Assembly (NCBI GenBank): GCA_019637225.1
Contig: JAHBWC010000056.1
Span: 1-55,338, forward strand
From: Labilithrix sp.
GTDB taxonomy: Bacteria; Myxococcota_A; Polyangia; Polyangiales; Polyangiaceae
Length of the DNA: 55,338 nucleotides
Direction of reading: 5' to 3'
Below the pieces are notes generated by a model. The model searched no databases, was not told where the DNA came from, and was given only the letters and a program-made list of their open reading frames with translations. Position numbers and translations under genes: made by a program. Positions 41,719 to 50,278 of this stretch are shown piece by piece (position 1 is the stretch's first letter; every line of letters starts with the position of its first letter).

Positions 41719-43206
41719 TCAGCGCGCCGGCCAGCTCGACACGGGCGCGCCGCCGTCGCTGAGCTCGCGGTAGCGATCGAGCATCGCGCTGGCCGCCGCC
41801 TCGCGAGGCATCTGCGTGGAGAGCGCCTCGTAGAGCCGGCGCTGCCACAGCGCGCCCGTCACGCCACGGCCGACGCGTTCGGCGACCACGCCGAGCCAGG
41901 CGTCGGCCTCGTCCGCCGCAACGCCCGAGGAGACGAGCCCCCTGCGCGCGAGCGGGAGCAGGCGCGACGCGAGCTCGAAGACCGACCACGGACGCGGTGA
42001 TGGAGCGCGCTCGGAGGGCCAGAGGATCTCGGCGCCAAGCCCGAACCGCGCGGCGTCGTAGAAGCTCCGTCGCGCTTGCCCGAACGTCATGCGGGTGACG
42101 AGCGCGTCGGCGTCGGCGGAGAGCGCGACCGTCAGCCCGATCGCCAGCGCGGCGTTCGCCACCATGTCGTCGATCGTCGGCCCGGAGGGCAACGCGCGCA
42201 TCTCGATCCGGAGGTGACCCCCGCTCGTGTGGTCGTAGATGGCGCGGTTCCACCGCCAGACGGTGCCGTGGTGCAGGCGCAACTCGCGGAGGGGCGGGAC
42301 GCCTCCCGCGCGCGCGACGGCCTCGGGATCGTCCTCGTCGCTGCACTGGGGGAGGAGCGGCGGGTGCAAGCCGACGGACTCGGCGAAGAGCTCCGTGGCG
42401 CCCGCGCGCGCCCAACCGTGACCGAACGAGACGCGCGACGGGCGCCAGTCGTCCTCGCGCGCTTCACACCGATCCTCGACGGCCTGCCGGAAGAGCGCGA
42501 CCCGAGTCTCCTCCCAGAGGCGCCGGCCGAGGAAGATCGGCGAGTTGCCCGAGACCGCGAGGACGAACGAGGTGGCGATCTGCGCGGCGTTGTACGTGCG
42601 GGCGAAATCCGCGGGGTCGACGCGGAGGTGGACCTGGAACGACGTGTTGGCGCCCTCGAACGTCACGTCGTCGGTCGTGACGTCGAGGACGTCCGCGCCT
42701 TCGATGCGCACGGTGGCCGGCTCGCCGCGACCGCGCCGGATCCCGGCCGAGAGCGCGCGGTAGCGGCACCCGTCGGTGAGCGCGGAGGAGCGGAGATCGT
42801 CGGCGGTCAGCGTCGGGAGGATGCCGATCATCACGACGTCCGCGCCCTGCGCGCGCGCCGCCGCCCGCGCGATCGCGTGCGCGCTCGCCAGCTCGCTCCG
42901 CATCGTCGCGAACGGGCGTCCCGCCAGCGGAAAGGCAGGCGTGTTCAGCTCGACGTTGTAGCGATTCATCTCGAGCGTCACGCGCTCGTCGAGCGCCGCC
43001 GCGAGGACCGCGCGGTTCACCGGGGCGGGATGCCCGCTCTCGCCGACGAGGTGGAGCTCGAGCTCCGCGCCGACCGTCGCGGGGCCGACGCCGAAGCCGG
43101 GGCGCTTCACCACGTGCTCGAGCGCGGAGATGCAGCGCGCGAGCCGGTCCGAGAAGCGCGCGTAGTCGCTGTCGTCGAAGTCGTCGCGCTCGATCTCGAA
43201 GCCCAT
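41719..43206 (-). CDS. GCS2-like glutamate--cysteine ligase family protein
   Basis: A 495-residue ATP-dependent carboxylate-amine ligase of the GCS2 type: VGAELELHLVGESGHP (metal/ATP strand), EMNRYNVELNTPAFPL, GANTSFQVHLRVDP, SGNSPIFLGRRLWEETR, and IYDHTSGGHLRIEMRALPSG. Family members form gamma-glutamylcysteine or other gamma-glutamyl amides. Whether this one feeds glutathione, ergothioneine or another thiol cannot be told; no glutathione synthetase lies nearby. It begins 27 bp after the aspartoacylase-like gene stop in the same operon. Confidence 0.88.
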   Translation of the reverse strand: MGFEIERDDFDDSDYARFSDRLARCISALEHVVKRPGFGVGPATVGAELELHLVGESGHPAPVNRAVLAAALDERVTLEMNRYNVELNTPAFPLAGRPFATMRSELASAHAIARAAARAQGADVVMIGILPTLTADDLRSSALTDGCRYRALSAGIRRGRGEPATVRIEGADVLDVTTDDVTFEGANTSFQVHLRVDPADFARTYNAAQIATSFVLAVSGNSPIFLGRRLWEETRVALFRQAVEDRCEAREDDWRPSRVSFGHGWARAGATELFAESVGLHPPLLPQCSDEDDPEAVARAGGVPPLRELRLHHGTVWRWNRAIYDHTSGGHLRIEMRALPSGPTIDDMVANAALAIGLTVALSADADALVTRMTFGQARRSFYDAARFGLGAEILWPSERAPSPRPWSVFELASRLLPLARRGLVSSGVAADEADAWLGVVAERVGRGVTGALWQRRLYEALSTQMPREAAASAMLDRYRELSDGGAPVSSWPAR

Positions 43207-43233
43207 CGCCGCCTCCGCGCTCCCTTCTCGTCT

Positions 43234-44241
43234 TCAGACCACGACCCCGCGCGGAGCGCACGCGACCTCGCGAACGACGAAGAACCCGTCCTCGCCCTGT
43301 CCCTGGTAGCGCGGCATCAGGAGCAGCCCGGCCTCCGGAGCCCGCACGGGGCCGCGGCGATCACGCGCGACGATCTGCCCCGCCTCGATCGCGTCGAAGC
43401 CCTTGAAGCCCGGGAGCATGTCGAACTCGTCGTCGAGCCCGACGACGTGGCGATGCCGCACCTCCACGACGAGCGCGCGCTTGCCGGCGCCGGGCGCGAG
43501 CGCGGCGAGGTGCGCGGGCTCGTCGGGGACGTGGACGGCGTCGAGCGCGCCGACGGCGACGAGAAAGAGCCAGACCGCGCCGACGTGGCGGCGGACGGCG
43601 CCGGGATCGTCGTGTTGCCCCGCCTCGAAGGAGACGCCGAGGTGCCCGCGGGCGGAGGCCCAGCTCAACATCGACGCGTCGACGCTCTTCTCGAGCCCGA
43701 GCACGACGTTGACCGAGAGCGCGCAGGCGAGGGCTCGGTTCGCGACGGTGTCGGAGAAGCACACGAAGGGCGCCGTCGGGCCCGAGGTGGTGTGCAGGTC
43801 GAGGAACACGAGGCGCGAGCGCTCTCGCTCGAGCGCGAGGAACGCTCTGTGGAGGTCGCGCTGCTCCTGGTCCTCGGTCGAGAGCGCGTGCTCGGGCGCG
43901 GCGCGGAGGCGCTCGAGGTCCGGCGTGTGCCAGCCGCGGTTCAGATCGCGCGACACGAAGCGGACGCCACGCTCGAGCGCCCCGAGGTTGCCACCGAACG
44001 CGACGACCTTGCCGCGCAGCACGCTCCTGCGCGGCAAGAGCTCCGCGAGCACCTCCCTCGCGGCGTGCATCCCCGCGGGCTCGTTGCCGTGGAGCCCGCC
44101 CGTGATCACCACGGTGGGCCCGCCTGCGGCGCCCGACACGGCGCCGAGGCAGCGCGGAGCCGACGCGCGGTCGTCCACGCCGAGCGCGCCGGCGGCGACG
44201 TGCGGACCTCCGCTCATGCGTCCACGGCGAGCATGCGCCAT
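43234..44241 (-). CDS. Succinylglutamate desuccinylase/aspartoacylase-family metallohydrolase
   Basis: A 335-residue zinc carboxypeptidase-like enzyme. GGLHGNEPAG supplies His and Glu ligands, FLDLHTTSGP the third metal His, and SFEAGQHDD the catalytic Glu region. RDLNRGW is the substrate-carboxylate Asn-Arg pair. The family deacylates N-acyl amino acids (N-acetylaspartate, N-succinylglutamate and relatives). Starts at an ATG 12 bases after the DUF2267 gene stop; an ATG eight codons downstream is the alternative. The next gene is a gamma-glutamyl ligase, so the substrate could be an acylated amino acid or peptide. Confidence 0.9.
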   Translation of the reverse strand: MAHARRGRMSGGPHVAAGALGVDDRASAPRCLGAVSGAAGGPTVVITGGLHGNEPAGMHAAREVLAELLPRRSVLRGKVVAFGGNLGALERGVRFVSRDLNRGWHTPDLERLRAAPEHALSTEDQEQRDLHRAFLALERERSRLVFLDLHTTSGPTAPFVCFSDTVANRALACALSVNVVLGLEKSVDASMLSWASARGHLGVSFEAGQHDDPGAVRRHVGAVWLFLVAVGALDAVHVPDEPAHLAALAPGAGKRALVVEVRHRHVVGLDDEFDMLPGFKGFDAIEAGQIVARDRRGPVRAPEAGLLLMPRYQGQGEDGFFVVREVACAPRGVVV

Positions 44242-44253
44242 GCCGGACGGCGC

Positions 44254-45150
44254 TCACGCTCGGGTCGGGCGCGCTTCTCCCTCCCAGAGCTCGCGGAGCG
44301 AGACGGGGAGCTGGCTCGCGACGTCGCTCGTCGCCTTCTCCGGGAGCACGCGCCGCACCGCGCCGAACACGGCTCGGACGATGGGCTCGACCTCCGCAGG
44401 ATCGAGCGACAGGTGCGTCGCGACCCGACGGAGGAGCTCGTCGCATTCGAAGACCTCGGGCTCCTCGGCGCGGTCTTTCGCGTCTCGCTCGACGAGCCCG
44501 CGGAGCGTCACGGGCAACCCGGCCGCGAGCTCGCGCGCCTCGCCGCCGCTCACGCGAGCGACGAGCGCACACATGACGGCCGAGAACGCCTCCATGCTAC
44601 CGATCCCGGCCGGCAGCGCGACGCTGCGCTCGATCTCTTCCTCGATCGCGAGGCGCGCGTCCTGGCTCGACAGCGTCGCCTCCTCCGGCAGCGGCTCGAT
44701 CCGCGGCCCGGCGAGCCAGAGCTGCTGGAGACCTCGCGGCAGCTGGTGCGCGACGTCGTCGACGAGCTTGTCCGGCAGCTCGCTCCGCACCGCGTCGAAC
44801 ACGACCTCGCACACGAGCTCGGCGTGCGCGGGCGTCACGCCGAGGTGTTCGGCGACGCGCTCGAGGAACTCGACGTGATCGATGCGCATCGTCGGCTGAC
44901 CGGCCCGGTGCCTTACGCACGTCGCGAAGAACGGCCGCATCGAGGCCGGCATCGCCTCGATGAGGTAGTGGGCTTCGCCGGCGGTGAGCCTGTCCATGAG
45001 GGCGCACATCACGGCCGTGATGGCGTCCTCGGCGGCGAGCTCGCGCGGGAGCCGCGCGTTGTCGGCGACGCCGCGCTGGACGCGGTCGGTCGCGGCCTGA
45101 TCGGCGACGGTGCGTTCGAGGTGCATGACGAGGCTCGATGCATCCGGCAT
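44254..45150 (-). CDS. Tandem DUF2267 protein
   Basis: About 298 residues with two DUF2267 modules. Each ends in the same signature: LPDKLVDDVAHQLPRGLQQLW and LPEKATSDVASQLPVSLREL. Each repeat also has an N-terminal segment, AITAVMCALMDRLTAGEA and AFSAVMCALVARVSGGEA, so the gene is an internal duplication of about 130 residues. DUF2267 proteins are small, helical and often encoded next to stress or Usp genes; biochemical role unknown. The start is the ATG giving SSLVMHLERTV; ATG eight codons later is an alternative. First gene of the four-gene run; divergent from the PEBP gene. Confidence 0.85.
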   Translation of the reverse strand: MPDASSLVMHLERTVADQAATDRVQRGVADNARLPRELAAEDAITAVMCALMDRLTAGEAHYLIEAMPASMRPFFATCVRHRAGQPTMRIDHVEFLERVAEHLGVTPAHAELVCEVVFDAVRSELPDKLVDDVAHQLPRGLQQLWLAGPRIEPLPEEATLSSQDARLAIEEEIERSVALPAGIGSMEAFSAVMCALVARVSGGEARELAAGLPVTLRGLVERDAKDRAEEPEVFECDELLRRVATHLSLDPAEVEPIVRAVFGAVRRVLPEKATSDVASQLPVSLRELWEGEARPTRA

Positions 45151-45283
45151 GCGCGCGGACCGGGCGAGCGACGGCCCCGTGCCGCGAGCTCGGCCCGAAG
45201 CGCCAATCGCGAGCGCCCTCGTGCGGATCGCCCGCCTCCACGGCCCCGCTCGAGACGGCATGCGCGCTGCTTTCGGGGAGGCC

Positions 45284-45766
45284 ATGGCGTTCAACCTCAC
45301 CTCGCCGAGCTTCGAGCACGAGCACGACATCCCGGCCCGGCACACGTGCGACGGCGCCGACGTCTCACCCGCGCTCGTCTGGACGGACCCGCCGAGGGGA
45401 ACCAAGGGCTTCGCGCTCATCGTCGACGATCCGGACGCGCCCGATCCACGCGCGCCGAAGCGCACGTGGGTCCACTGGGTGCTCTACGACCTGCCCCCCG
45501 ACGCTCGCTCGCTCGCGGAGAACGCGTCGCGAGACGACTTCCCGCGGGGGGCGGTGGAGGGCGAGAACGACTGGAAGGAGATCGGCTGGCGCGGCCCAAG
45601 CCCTCCGGTCGGGAGGCATCGCTACTTCTTCAAGCTCCACGCGCTCGACACGTCGCTCGAAGACCTCGGCGGCGGCGCCTCGAAGCAGGACCTCGAGAAC
45701 GCGATGATGGGCCACATCCTCGACACGGCGACGCTCGTCGGCACGTACCGCAAGAAGGGCGGCTGA
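45284..45766 (+). CDS. YbhB/YbcL family PEBP protein
   Basis: A 160-residue phosphatidylethanolamine-binding protein: FNLTSPSFEHEHDIPARHTC then DGADVSPALVWTDPPRGTKG, FALIVDDPDAPD, TWVHWVLYDLPPD, GPSPPVGRHRYFFKLHALD. These keep the DPDAP and GPxPPxGxHRY anion-pocket motifs. Bacterial members are cytosolic or periplasmic and poorly understood, sometimes acting as protease or kinase modulators. GGGGAG lies just before the ATG. Stands alone with a hairpin after its stop. Confidence 0.94.
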   Translation: MAFNLTSPSFEHEHDIPARHTCDGADVSPALVWTDPPRGTKGFALIVDDPDAPDPRAPKRTWVHWVLYDLPPDARSLAENASRDDFPRGAVEGENDWKEIGWRGPSPPVGRHRYFFKLHALDTSLEDLGGGASKQDLENAMMGHILDTATLVGTYRKKGG

Positions 45767-45801
45767 CCGGCGAGATCCTCGCGAGGTACCACGCTCGCCG
45801 G
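45767..45801 (+). terminator. Hairpin after the PEBP gene
   Basis: CCGGCGAG and CTCGCCGG pair as a perfect 8-bp stem starting right after the stop; the 19-base loop contains CCTCGCGAGG, itself a perfect palindrome. Candidate terminator without a U-tract. Confidence 0.55.
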
Positions 45802-45985
45802 CGACGCTCCGCCTGCCGGCGCTCGCGGCGCTCGGAACGAGCTCGACGTTCGCTGGGCGCGCACGTGCGAAGCGCGTTGCGCATCACCGTACCGCGCGAA
45901 TTTCGCGTGATCCGTCGGCGCCTCGACCGAAGGCTCGCTTCGCTGGCGCGGCCAGCGCGGCCCGTGGTACGAGGCACACCCGGTC

Positions 45986-47566
45986 ATGTCGCATCCCCTC
46001 GTCGTCACTCTCGATCGCAAGAGCGCCCCGCGGACCATCTTTGCCGGCGACCGCCTCGTGGAGGTGGACCTCCCGCCGGGCACGCGGTGCATCTACCCGA
46101 GGCAGCCCATCGCGCCGCTCAAGGACGTCGAGGCGGCGATCCGCTACGCGATCAACCACCCGTACAACTCCGAGCCGCTCCACGCGAAGCTGCGTCCGGG
46201 GATGAAGGTCGTCATCGGCATCGACGACATCTCCCTCCCGCTGCCGCCGATGCGCCGCCCGGACGTGCGCGAGCGCGTGCTCACGGTCGTCCTCCAGACG
46301 CTCGCCGACCACGGCGTCGAAGACGTCGAGATGATCATCGCGACCAGCGTCCACCGCCGCATGACCGGCGAGGAGATCCGCCACGTCGTCGGCGACCGCA
46401 TCTTCAACGCCTACTACCCCACGCGCCTCTACAACCACGACGCCGAGGACCTCCGCAACATGGTGGAGATCGGCACGACGGAGGAGGGCGAGGTCGTCGA
46501 GCTGAACCGGAAGGCCGTCGAGGCCGACCTCGTCATCTACGTGAACTTGAACCTCGTCCCGATGGACGGCGGGCACAAGTCCGTGGCCGTGGGCTTCTGC
46601 GGCTACAAGAGCCTCCGCGCGCATCACAACCCGAAGACGATGCGCAACTGCCACTCGTACATGGACCCGTCGAGCTCCGCGCTCGCGACCAGCGTCGAGC
46701 GGCAGGGCAAGCTCGCGAACAAGAAGCTCAACGTCTTCACGATCGAGACGACGGTCAACAACCGCATGTTCGATCGGCCGCTCGAGTTCCTGCACAAGAA
46801 CGAGGACGACCTCTCCGGCATGGAGAAGGCCGCGCTGAAGGCGCTCACGCTCACGCTCTCGAAGGTGCCGCAGCCGGCGCGCCAGGCGATCTTCCAGAAG
46901 GTGCCGTCGCCGTACGGCGTCACCGGCGTCTTCGCGGGCGAGACCGAGGAGGTGCACAAGCACACCCTCGCGCGCTGCTACGAGCAGTACCTCGTGCCGA
47001 TCAAGGGCCAGGCGGACATCGTCGTCTGCGGCGTCCCGTACATCAGCCCGTACAACGTCAACTCGTTCCTGAACCCGCTCCTCGTGCAGGTGATGGTCAA
47101 CGGGTACCTGTTCAACATGTACAAGGGCAAGCCGCTCCTCAAGAAGGGCGGCACGATGATCGTCACGCACCCGTGCACCGATCAGTTCGACAAGGAGCAC
47201 CACGCTCCGTACATCGAGTTCGTGCACAACCTCCTGCCCGAGACGCGCGACGCGCTCGAGCTGCACAAGCGCTACGAGGCGAAGTTCGCCTCGAACCCGG
47301 CGTACATCCAGGCGTACCGCACCGGCCACGCCTACCACCCCGCGCACCCCTTCTTCATGTGGTACTGGGGCGAGGCGGGCCGCCAGCACACCGGCCGCGT
47401 GATCGTCGTCGGCGCCGACAACGAGTACATCCCGAAGCTCATGGGCTGGGAGACCGCGCGCTCGATGGCCGAGGCGCTCGAGATGGCGAAGGACACCGCG
47501 CCCCCGAGCCCGGAGATCGTCCTCACGCACATCCCGCCGATCGTGATGGCCGAAGTCTCGGCTTGA
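45986..47566 (+). CDS. LarA-like (lactate racemase N-domain, DUF2088) protein
   Basis: A 526-residue protein related to the nickel-pincer lactate racemase LarA. GIDDISLPLPPM corresponds to the D-D-x-T/S-R-P loop, ATSVHRRMTGEEI to the ATGxHRxMT loop, and GGHKSVAVGFCGYKSLRAHH to the Lys-His segment that holds the cofactor. The C-terminal portion is longer than in LarA and His-rich (RTGHAYHPAHPFFMWYW). Probably racemises or epimerises a 2-hydroxyacid or handles a similar substrate; no larB, larC or larE gene is in the window, so cofactor supply would come from elsewhere. Followed after 19 bp by the sulfatase-like gene. Confidence 0.85.
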   Translation: MSHPLVVTLDRKSAPRTIFAGDRLVEVDLPPGTRCIYPRQPIAPLKDVEAAIRYAINHPYNSEPLHAKLRPGMKVVIGIDDISLPLPPMRRPDVRERVLTVVLQTLADHGVEDVEMIIATSVHRRMTGEEIRHVVGDRIFNAYYPTRLYNHDAEDLRNMVEIGTTEEGEVVELNRKAVEADLVIYVNLNLVPMDGGHKSVAVGFCGYKSLRAHHNPKTMRNCHSYMDPSSSALATSVERQGKLANKKLNVFTIETTVNNRMFDRPLEFLHKNEDDLSGMEKAALKALTLTLSKVPQPARQAIFQKVPSPYGVTGVFAGETEEVHKHTLARCYEQYLVPIKGQADIVVCGVPYISPYNVNSFLNPLLVQVMVNGYLFNMYKGKPLLKKGGTMIVTHPCTDQFDKEHHAPYIEFVHNLLPETRDALELHKRYEAKFASNPAYIQAYRTGHAYHPAHPFFMWYWGEAGRQHTGRVIVVGADNEYIPKLMGWETARSMAEALEMAKDTAPPSPEIVLTHIPPIVMAEVSA

Positions 47567-47585
47567 TCGGCGAGGCGCGCGCGCA

Positions 47586-49355
47586 GTGAATCGCTCGCGC
47601 GCGCCGTCCGTCGTCGTCTCTGCGGCATTGCGAGACGCTCTGCCGCGCGGGTGGCGCTCGACCTGGCTCGCCTGGGCGGCGCTCCTCGCGATCGATCTCG
47701 TGAGCCGCGCGGGCTACCTCGCGCCGCGGCTCGCGACGGCGCGGGGCCTCCTCAACTACGCCGCCGCGGCCGCCGCGCTCTGGGTCGTCGTTCGCCTGCT
47801 CGAGCTCGCGCCCCCTAGGCCGCGGCTCGCGCTCTTCGCGGCGGTCGTCTCACTGCCGATGGCGATCGAGTGGGCGGTGTTCGGATCGTACGGTCAGTTC
47901 GTCGCGCCGACGGACCTCGCCCTCTTCTTCGAGTCCCCGCGCGTCGTCTTCCAGGCCGCGGGCGAAGGCGGCGACCGCTACGGCTCGCTCGCCGTCTTCG
48001 CGCTCGCGACGGCGTCGGCGCTGCTCCTCCCGCGCGAGGTCCGCCCGTTCCGCTGGTGGCGCGCGGGCGTCGCGACGCTCGTGCTCGGCGCGACCATCGC
48101 CGCCGGAGCCACCTGGTGGCGCGCATCGCCGAGCCTCGGGCACTCGCAGCCCGCGTTCGCGTGCGCGCTCGCCGGCCTGATGCGCCGCGCGACGGTGACC
48201 GCGAAGGGCGGCGGCCGCATCGCCGTGCCGCGCTCCGCCGCTCCGCTCGATCCCGAGACGCGGCTGCCCAACGTCGTCCTCGTCCTCGGCGAGTCGCTCG
48301 CGGCGAGCCACCTCACGCTCTACGGCTACGCTCGCCCGACGACGCCGCGCCTCCAGGCGCTCGCGGATCGCGGAGCGCTCGTCCCCTTCCGCGACGCCGT
48401 CGTGATGGGCCCGCACACGCGCACGAGCGTGCCGTACATCATGACCGGCGTCGAGGGCCCCGATCCGCACGGCCGCGTGCTGCGCGCTCCGACGGTCACC
48501 CAGTACGCCAAGGCGCGCGGCTACCACACCGCGTTCGTGAGCGCGCAGGAGGAGTCGTGGGGCGAGCTCGACGCGCTGCTCCGCGAAGGCACCGACACGT
48601 TCCGCACCGGCATCGCGTTCGCGCCGCACGTCGACGTGATGAAGGGCGCCGACGATCTCGTCGTCCTCGAGGAGGGTGTCCTCCCCGCGATCGCGGCCCT
48701 CTCCGAGCCGTTCTTCCTCGTCGTGCACATGGACGGCAGCCACCTGCCGTACCGGCACCACTCGCCGCCGTCGCACAAGGTCTTCGCGGAGGACGGCGTG
48801 AACTCGATGGGCGCGTACGACAACACGATCCGCGTGACCGACGAGTTCGTCGCGCGCATCTTCGAGGCGCTCCGCGCGCGCGATCCCGAGGCGTGGCTCT
48901 TCTTCACGAGCGACCACGGCCAGCCGCTCGGCGAGGGTGGAGCGTTCTACAACCACGGCTACCAGTCGAACGTCGTCAAAGATCCGCTGCTCGTCTTCCC
49001 GCCACCATCGAGCGATCGCGCCGCGTGGGAAGAGATCGCCCGCGCGCCGACCTCGGCGTGCGACCTCACGCCGACGCTCGTGCACTTGATGCAAGCCGCG
49101 CCGCTCGACGAGGCCCCGATGGACTGCGCCGACTGGCTCGCCGGTCCGCCCGCACCGCGCCACCGCGTGGTGAGCGCGTTCACGCCCACGTACGTCGAGG
49201 AGCCGACCATGCTCGTGCTCGCTCCCAGCGGGGAGCGCGCTGTTTACGATCTCGCGCGCATGACGGTGACGCCGAGCGACGGCGTGGCGAGACCGCTCGC
49301 GAACCACCCGCTCCCGCCGGCCATCGCCGCGCGCCTCGCTCCCGACGGCCGCTGA
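47586..49355 (+). CDS. Membrane sulfatase/phosphoethanolamine-transferase-family enzyme
   Basis: A 589-residue protein with four or five N-terminal helices followed by an extracytoplasmic alkaline-phosphatase-fold domain. Metal and catalytic motifs: VLVLGESLAASHLTLYGY (Glu 236 as ligand), GPHTRTSVPYIMTG with the nucleophile Thr/Ser at 278-281, HMDGSHLPYRHH, and FTSDHGQPLGEGG followed by NHGYQ. This is the layout of EptA/LtaS-type enzymes that move phosphoethanolamine or phosphoglycerol onto lipids or glycans. The start is a GTG 20 bp after the LarA-like stop. Confidence 0.9.
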   Translation: MNRSRAPSVVVSAALRDALPRGWRSTWLAWAALLAIDLVSRAGYLAPRLATARGLLNYAAAAAALWVVVRLLELAPPRPRLALFAAVVSLPMAIEWAVFGSYGQFVAPTDLALFFESPRVVFQAAGEGGDRYGSLAVFALATASALLLPREVRPFRWWRAGVATLVLGATIAAGATWWRASPSLGHSQPAFACALAGLMRRATVTAKGGGRIAVPRSAAPLDPETRLPNVVLVLGESLAASHLTLYGYARPTTPRLQALADRGALVPFRDAVVMGPHTRTSVPYIMTGVEGPDPHGRVLRAPTVTQYAKARGYHTAFVSAQEESWGELDALLREGTDTFRTGIAFAPHVDVMKGADDLVVLEEGVLPAIAALSEPFFLVVHMDGSHLPYRHHSPPSHKVFAEDGVNSMGAYDNTIRVTDEFVARIFEALRARDPEAWLFFTSDHGQPLGEGGAFYNHGYQSNVVKDPLLVFPPPSSDRAAWEEIARAPTSACDLTPTLVHLMQAAPLDEAPMDCADWLAGPPAPRHRVVSAFTPTYVEEPTMLVLAPSGERAVYDLARMTVTPSDGVARPLANHPLPPAIAARLAPDGR

Positions 49356-49398
49356 CCGCCCGCGTCCGAGGGCGCGACGGCACGCGCCGCGCAACGAT

Positions 49399-49432
49399 CG
49401 CGCCCGCGCCCGCGCCCGCGACCGCGCCCGCG
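49399..49432. repeat. CGCCCG hexamer array
   Basis: Five or six near-perfect CGCCCG units (one reads CGACCG) flanked on both sides by ACGATCGCGCC. It lies in the 220-bp gap before the DUF1361 gene. Simple-sequence repeat; no gene in the gap. Confidence 0.75.
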
Positions 49433-49576
49433 CGACGATCGCGCCGCCGCGCGGCTCGCCGGCCGACGCGTCCCGCTGCAGCACGCGCAGCGGCGGGCGA
49501 CCGCTCACCCGCGCTCTGCGACCGAACGCCCGATTCGCCGGAACAGCGCGGTCTCTCCGTGCGTAGCTTCTCGACG

Positions 49577-50278
49577 ATGACCTCGCGCGCCCTGCTCCGA
49601 CTCGCGCTCCGCGCCGGATCGACGTCCTTCGTCCAGTCGTCGGCGCTCGCCGTGCTCTTGCTCGCCGCGCGCATCGGATGGACGCGCGAGGCGGTGTACG
49701 GATTCCTCCTCTGGAACCTCTTGCTCGCCTGGGTGCCCTACGCCTGCGCCGTCGCGCTGCGGACGCTCCACCAGCGCGGCGCGCGGCCCGCGGTCCTCCT
49801 CCCGCTCCTCCTCGTGTGGCTCGGGTTCCTCCCGAACGCGCCCTACCTCGTCACCGACTTCATCCATCTGCGCTGGCGCGACGGCGCTCCGCTCTGGTTC
49901 GACGCCGCCATGCTCGCCTCGTACGCGTGGGCGGGCGTCGGCCTCGGCGCCGCGTCGCTCCGCATCTGCGCGCGCGTCGTCCGCGCCCGCCGCGGGCCGT
50001 GGACCGCGGCCGCCTTCGTCGCGCTCTCGGGCCTGGCGACCGGCTTCGGGATCTACCTCGGTCGCTTCGTCCGGCTCAACACGTGGGACCTCGCGACGCG
50101 CCCGCTCACCGTGCTCGAGCAGTCGCTCTCGCCGCTCGTCCACCCGCTCGAGCAGCCGCGAGCCTGGGTCGTCACGTTGACCTTCGGGCTCTTCTTCCTC
50201 GCGGCCTACGGCGTCCGCGGCGAAGCGCTGGCGGCCGACGCGATGCGGGTCAGAGCTTCATCGCGTACGTCGTCATGA
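49577..50278 (+). CDS. DUF1361 integral membrane protein
   Basis: A 233-residue protein with about six membrane helices. NLLLAWVPYACA, VWLGFLPNAPYLVTDFIHL and GFGIYLGRFVRLNTWD are characteristic of the DUF1361 family, a bacterial membrane protein group of unknown biochemical role. The start is the first ATG giving the conserved N-terminal helix; the longer open frame upstream is antisense or spacer. Its 3' end overlaps the converging exo/endonuclease-like gene by 29 bp. Confidence 0.88.
   Translation: MTSRALLRLALRAGSTSFVQSSALAVLLLAARIGWTREAVYGFLLWNLLLAWVPYACAVALRTLHQRGARPAVLLPLLLVWLGFLPNAPYLVTDFIHLRWRDGAPLWFDAAMLASYAWAGVGLGAASLRICARVVRARRGPWTAAAFVALSGLATGFGIYLGRFVRLNTWDLATRPLTVLEQSLSPLVHPLEQPRAWVVTLTFGLFFLAAYGVRGEALAADAMRVRASSRTSS

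Noticed and set aside
42076..47589. Plus-strand open frame of about 1,800 codons
   Set aside because: It runs antisense to three real minus-strand genes and out of frame through two plus-strand genes. Its Arg/His/Asp-rich composition has no domain.
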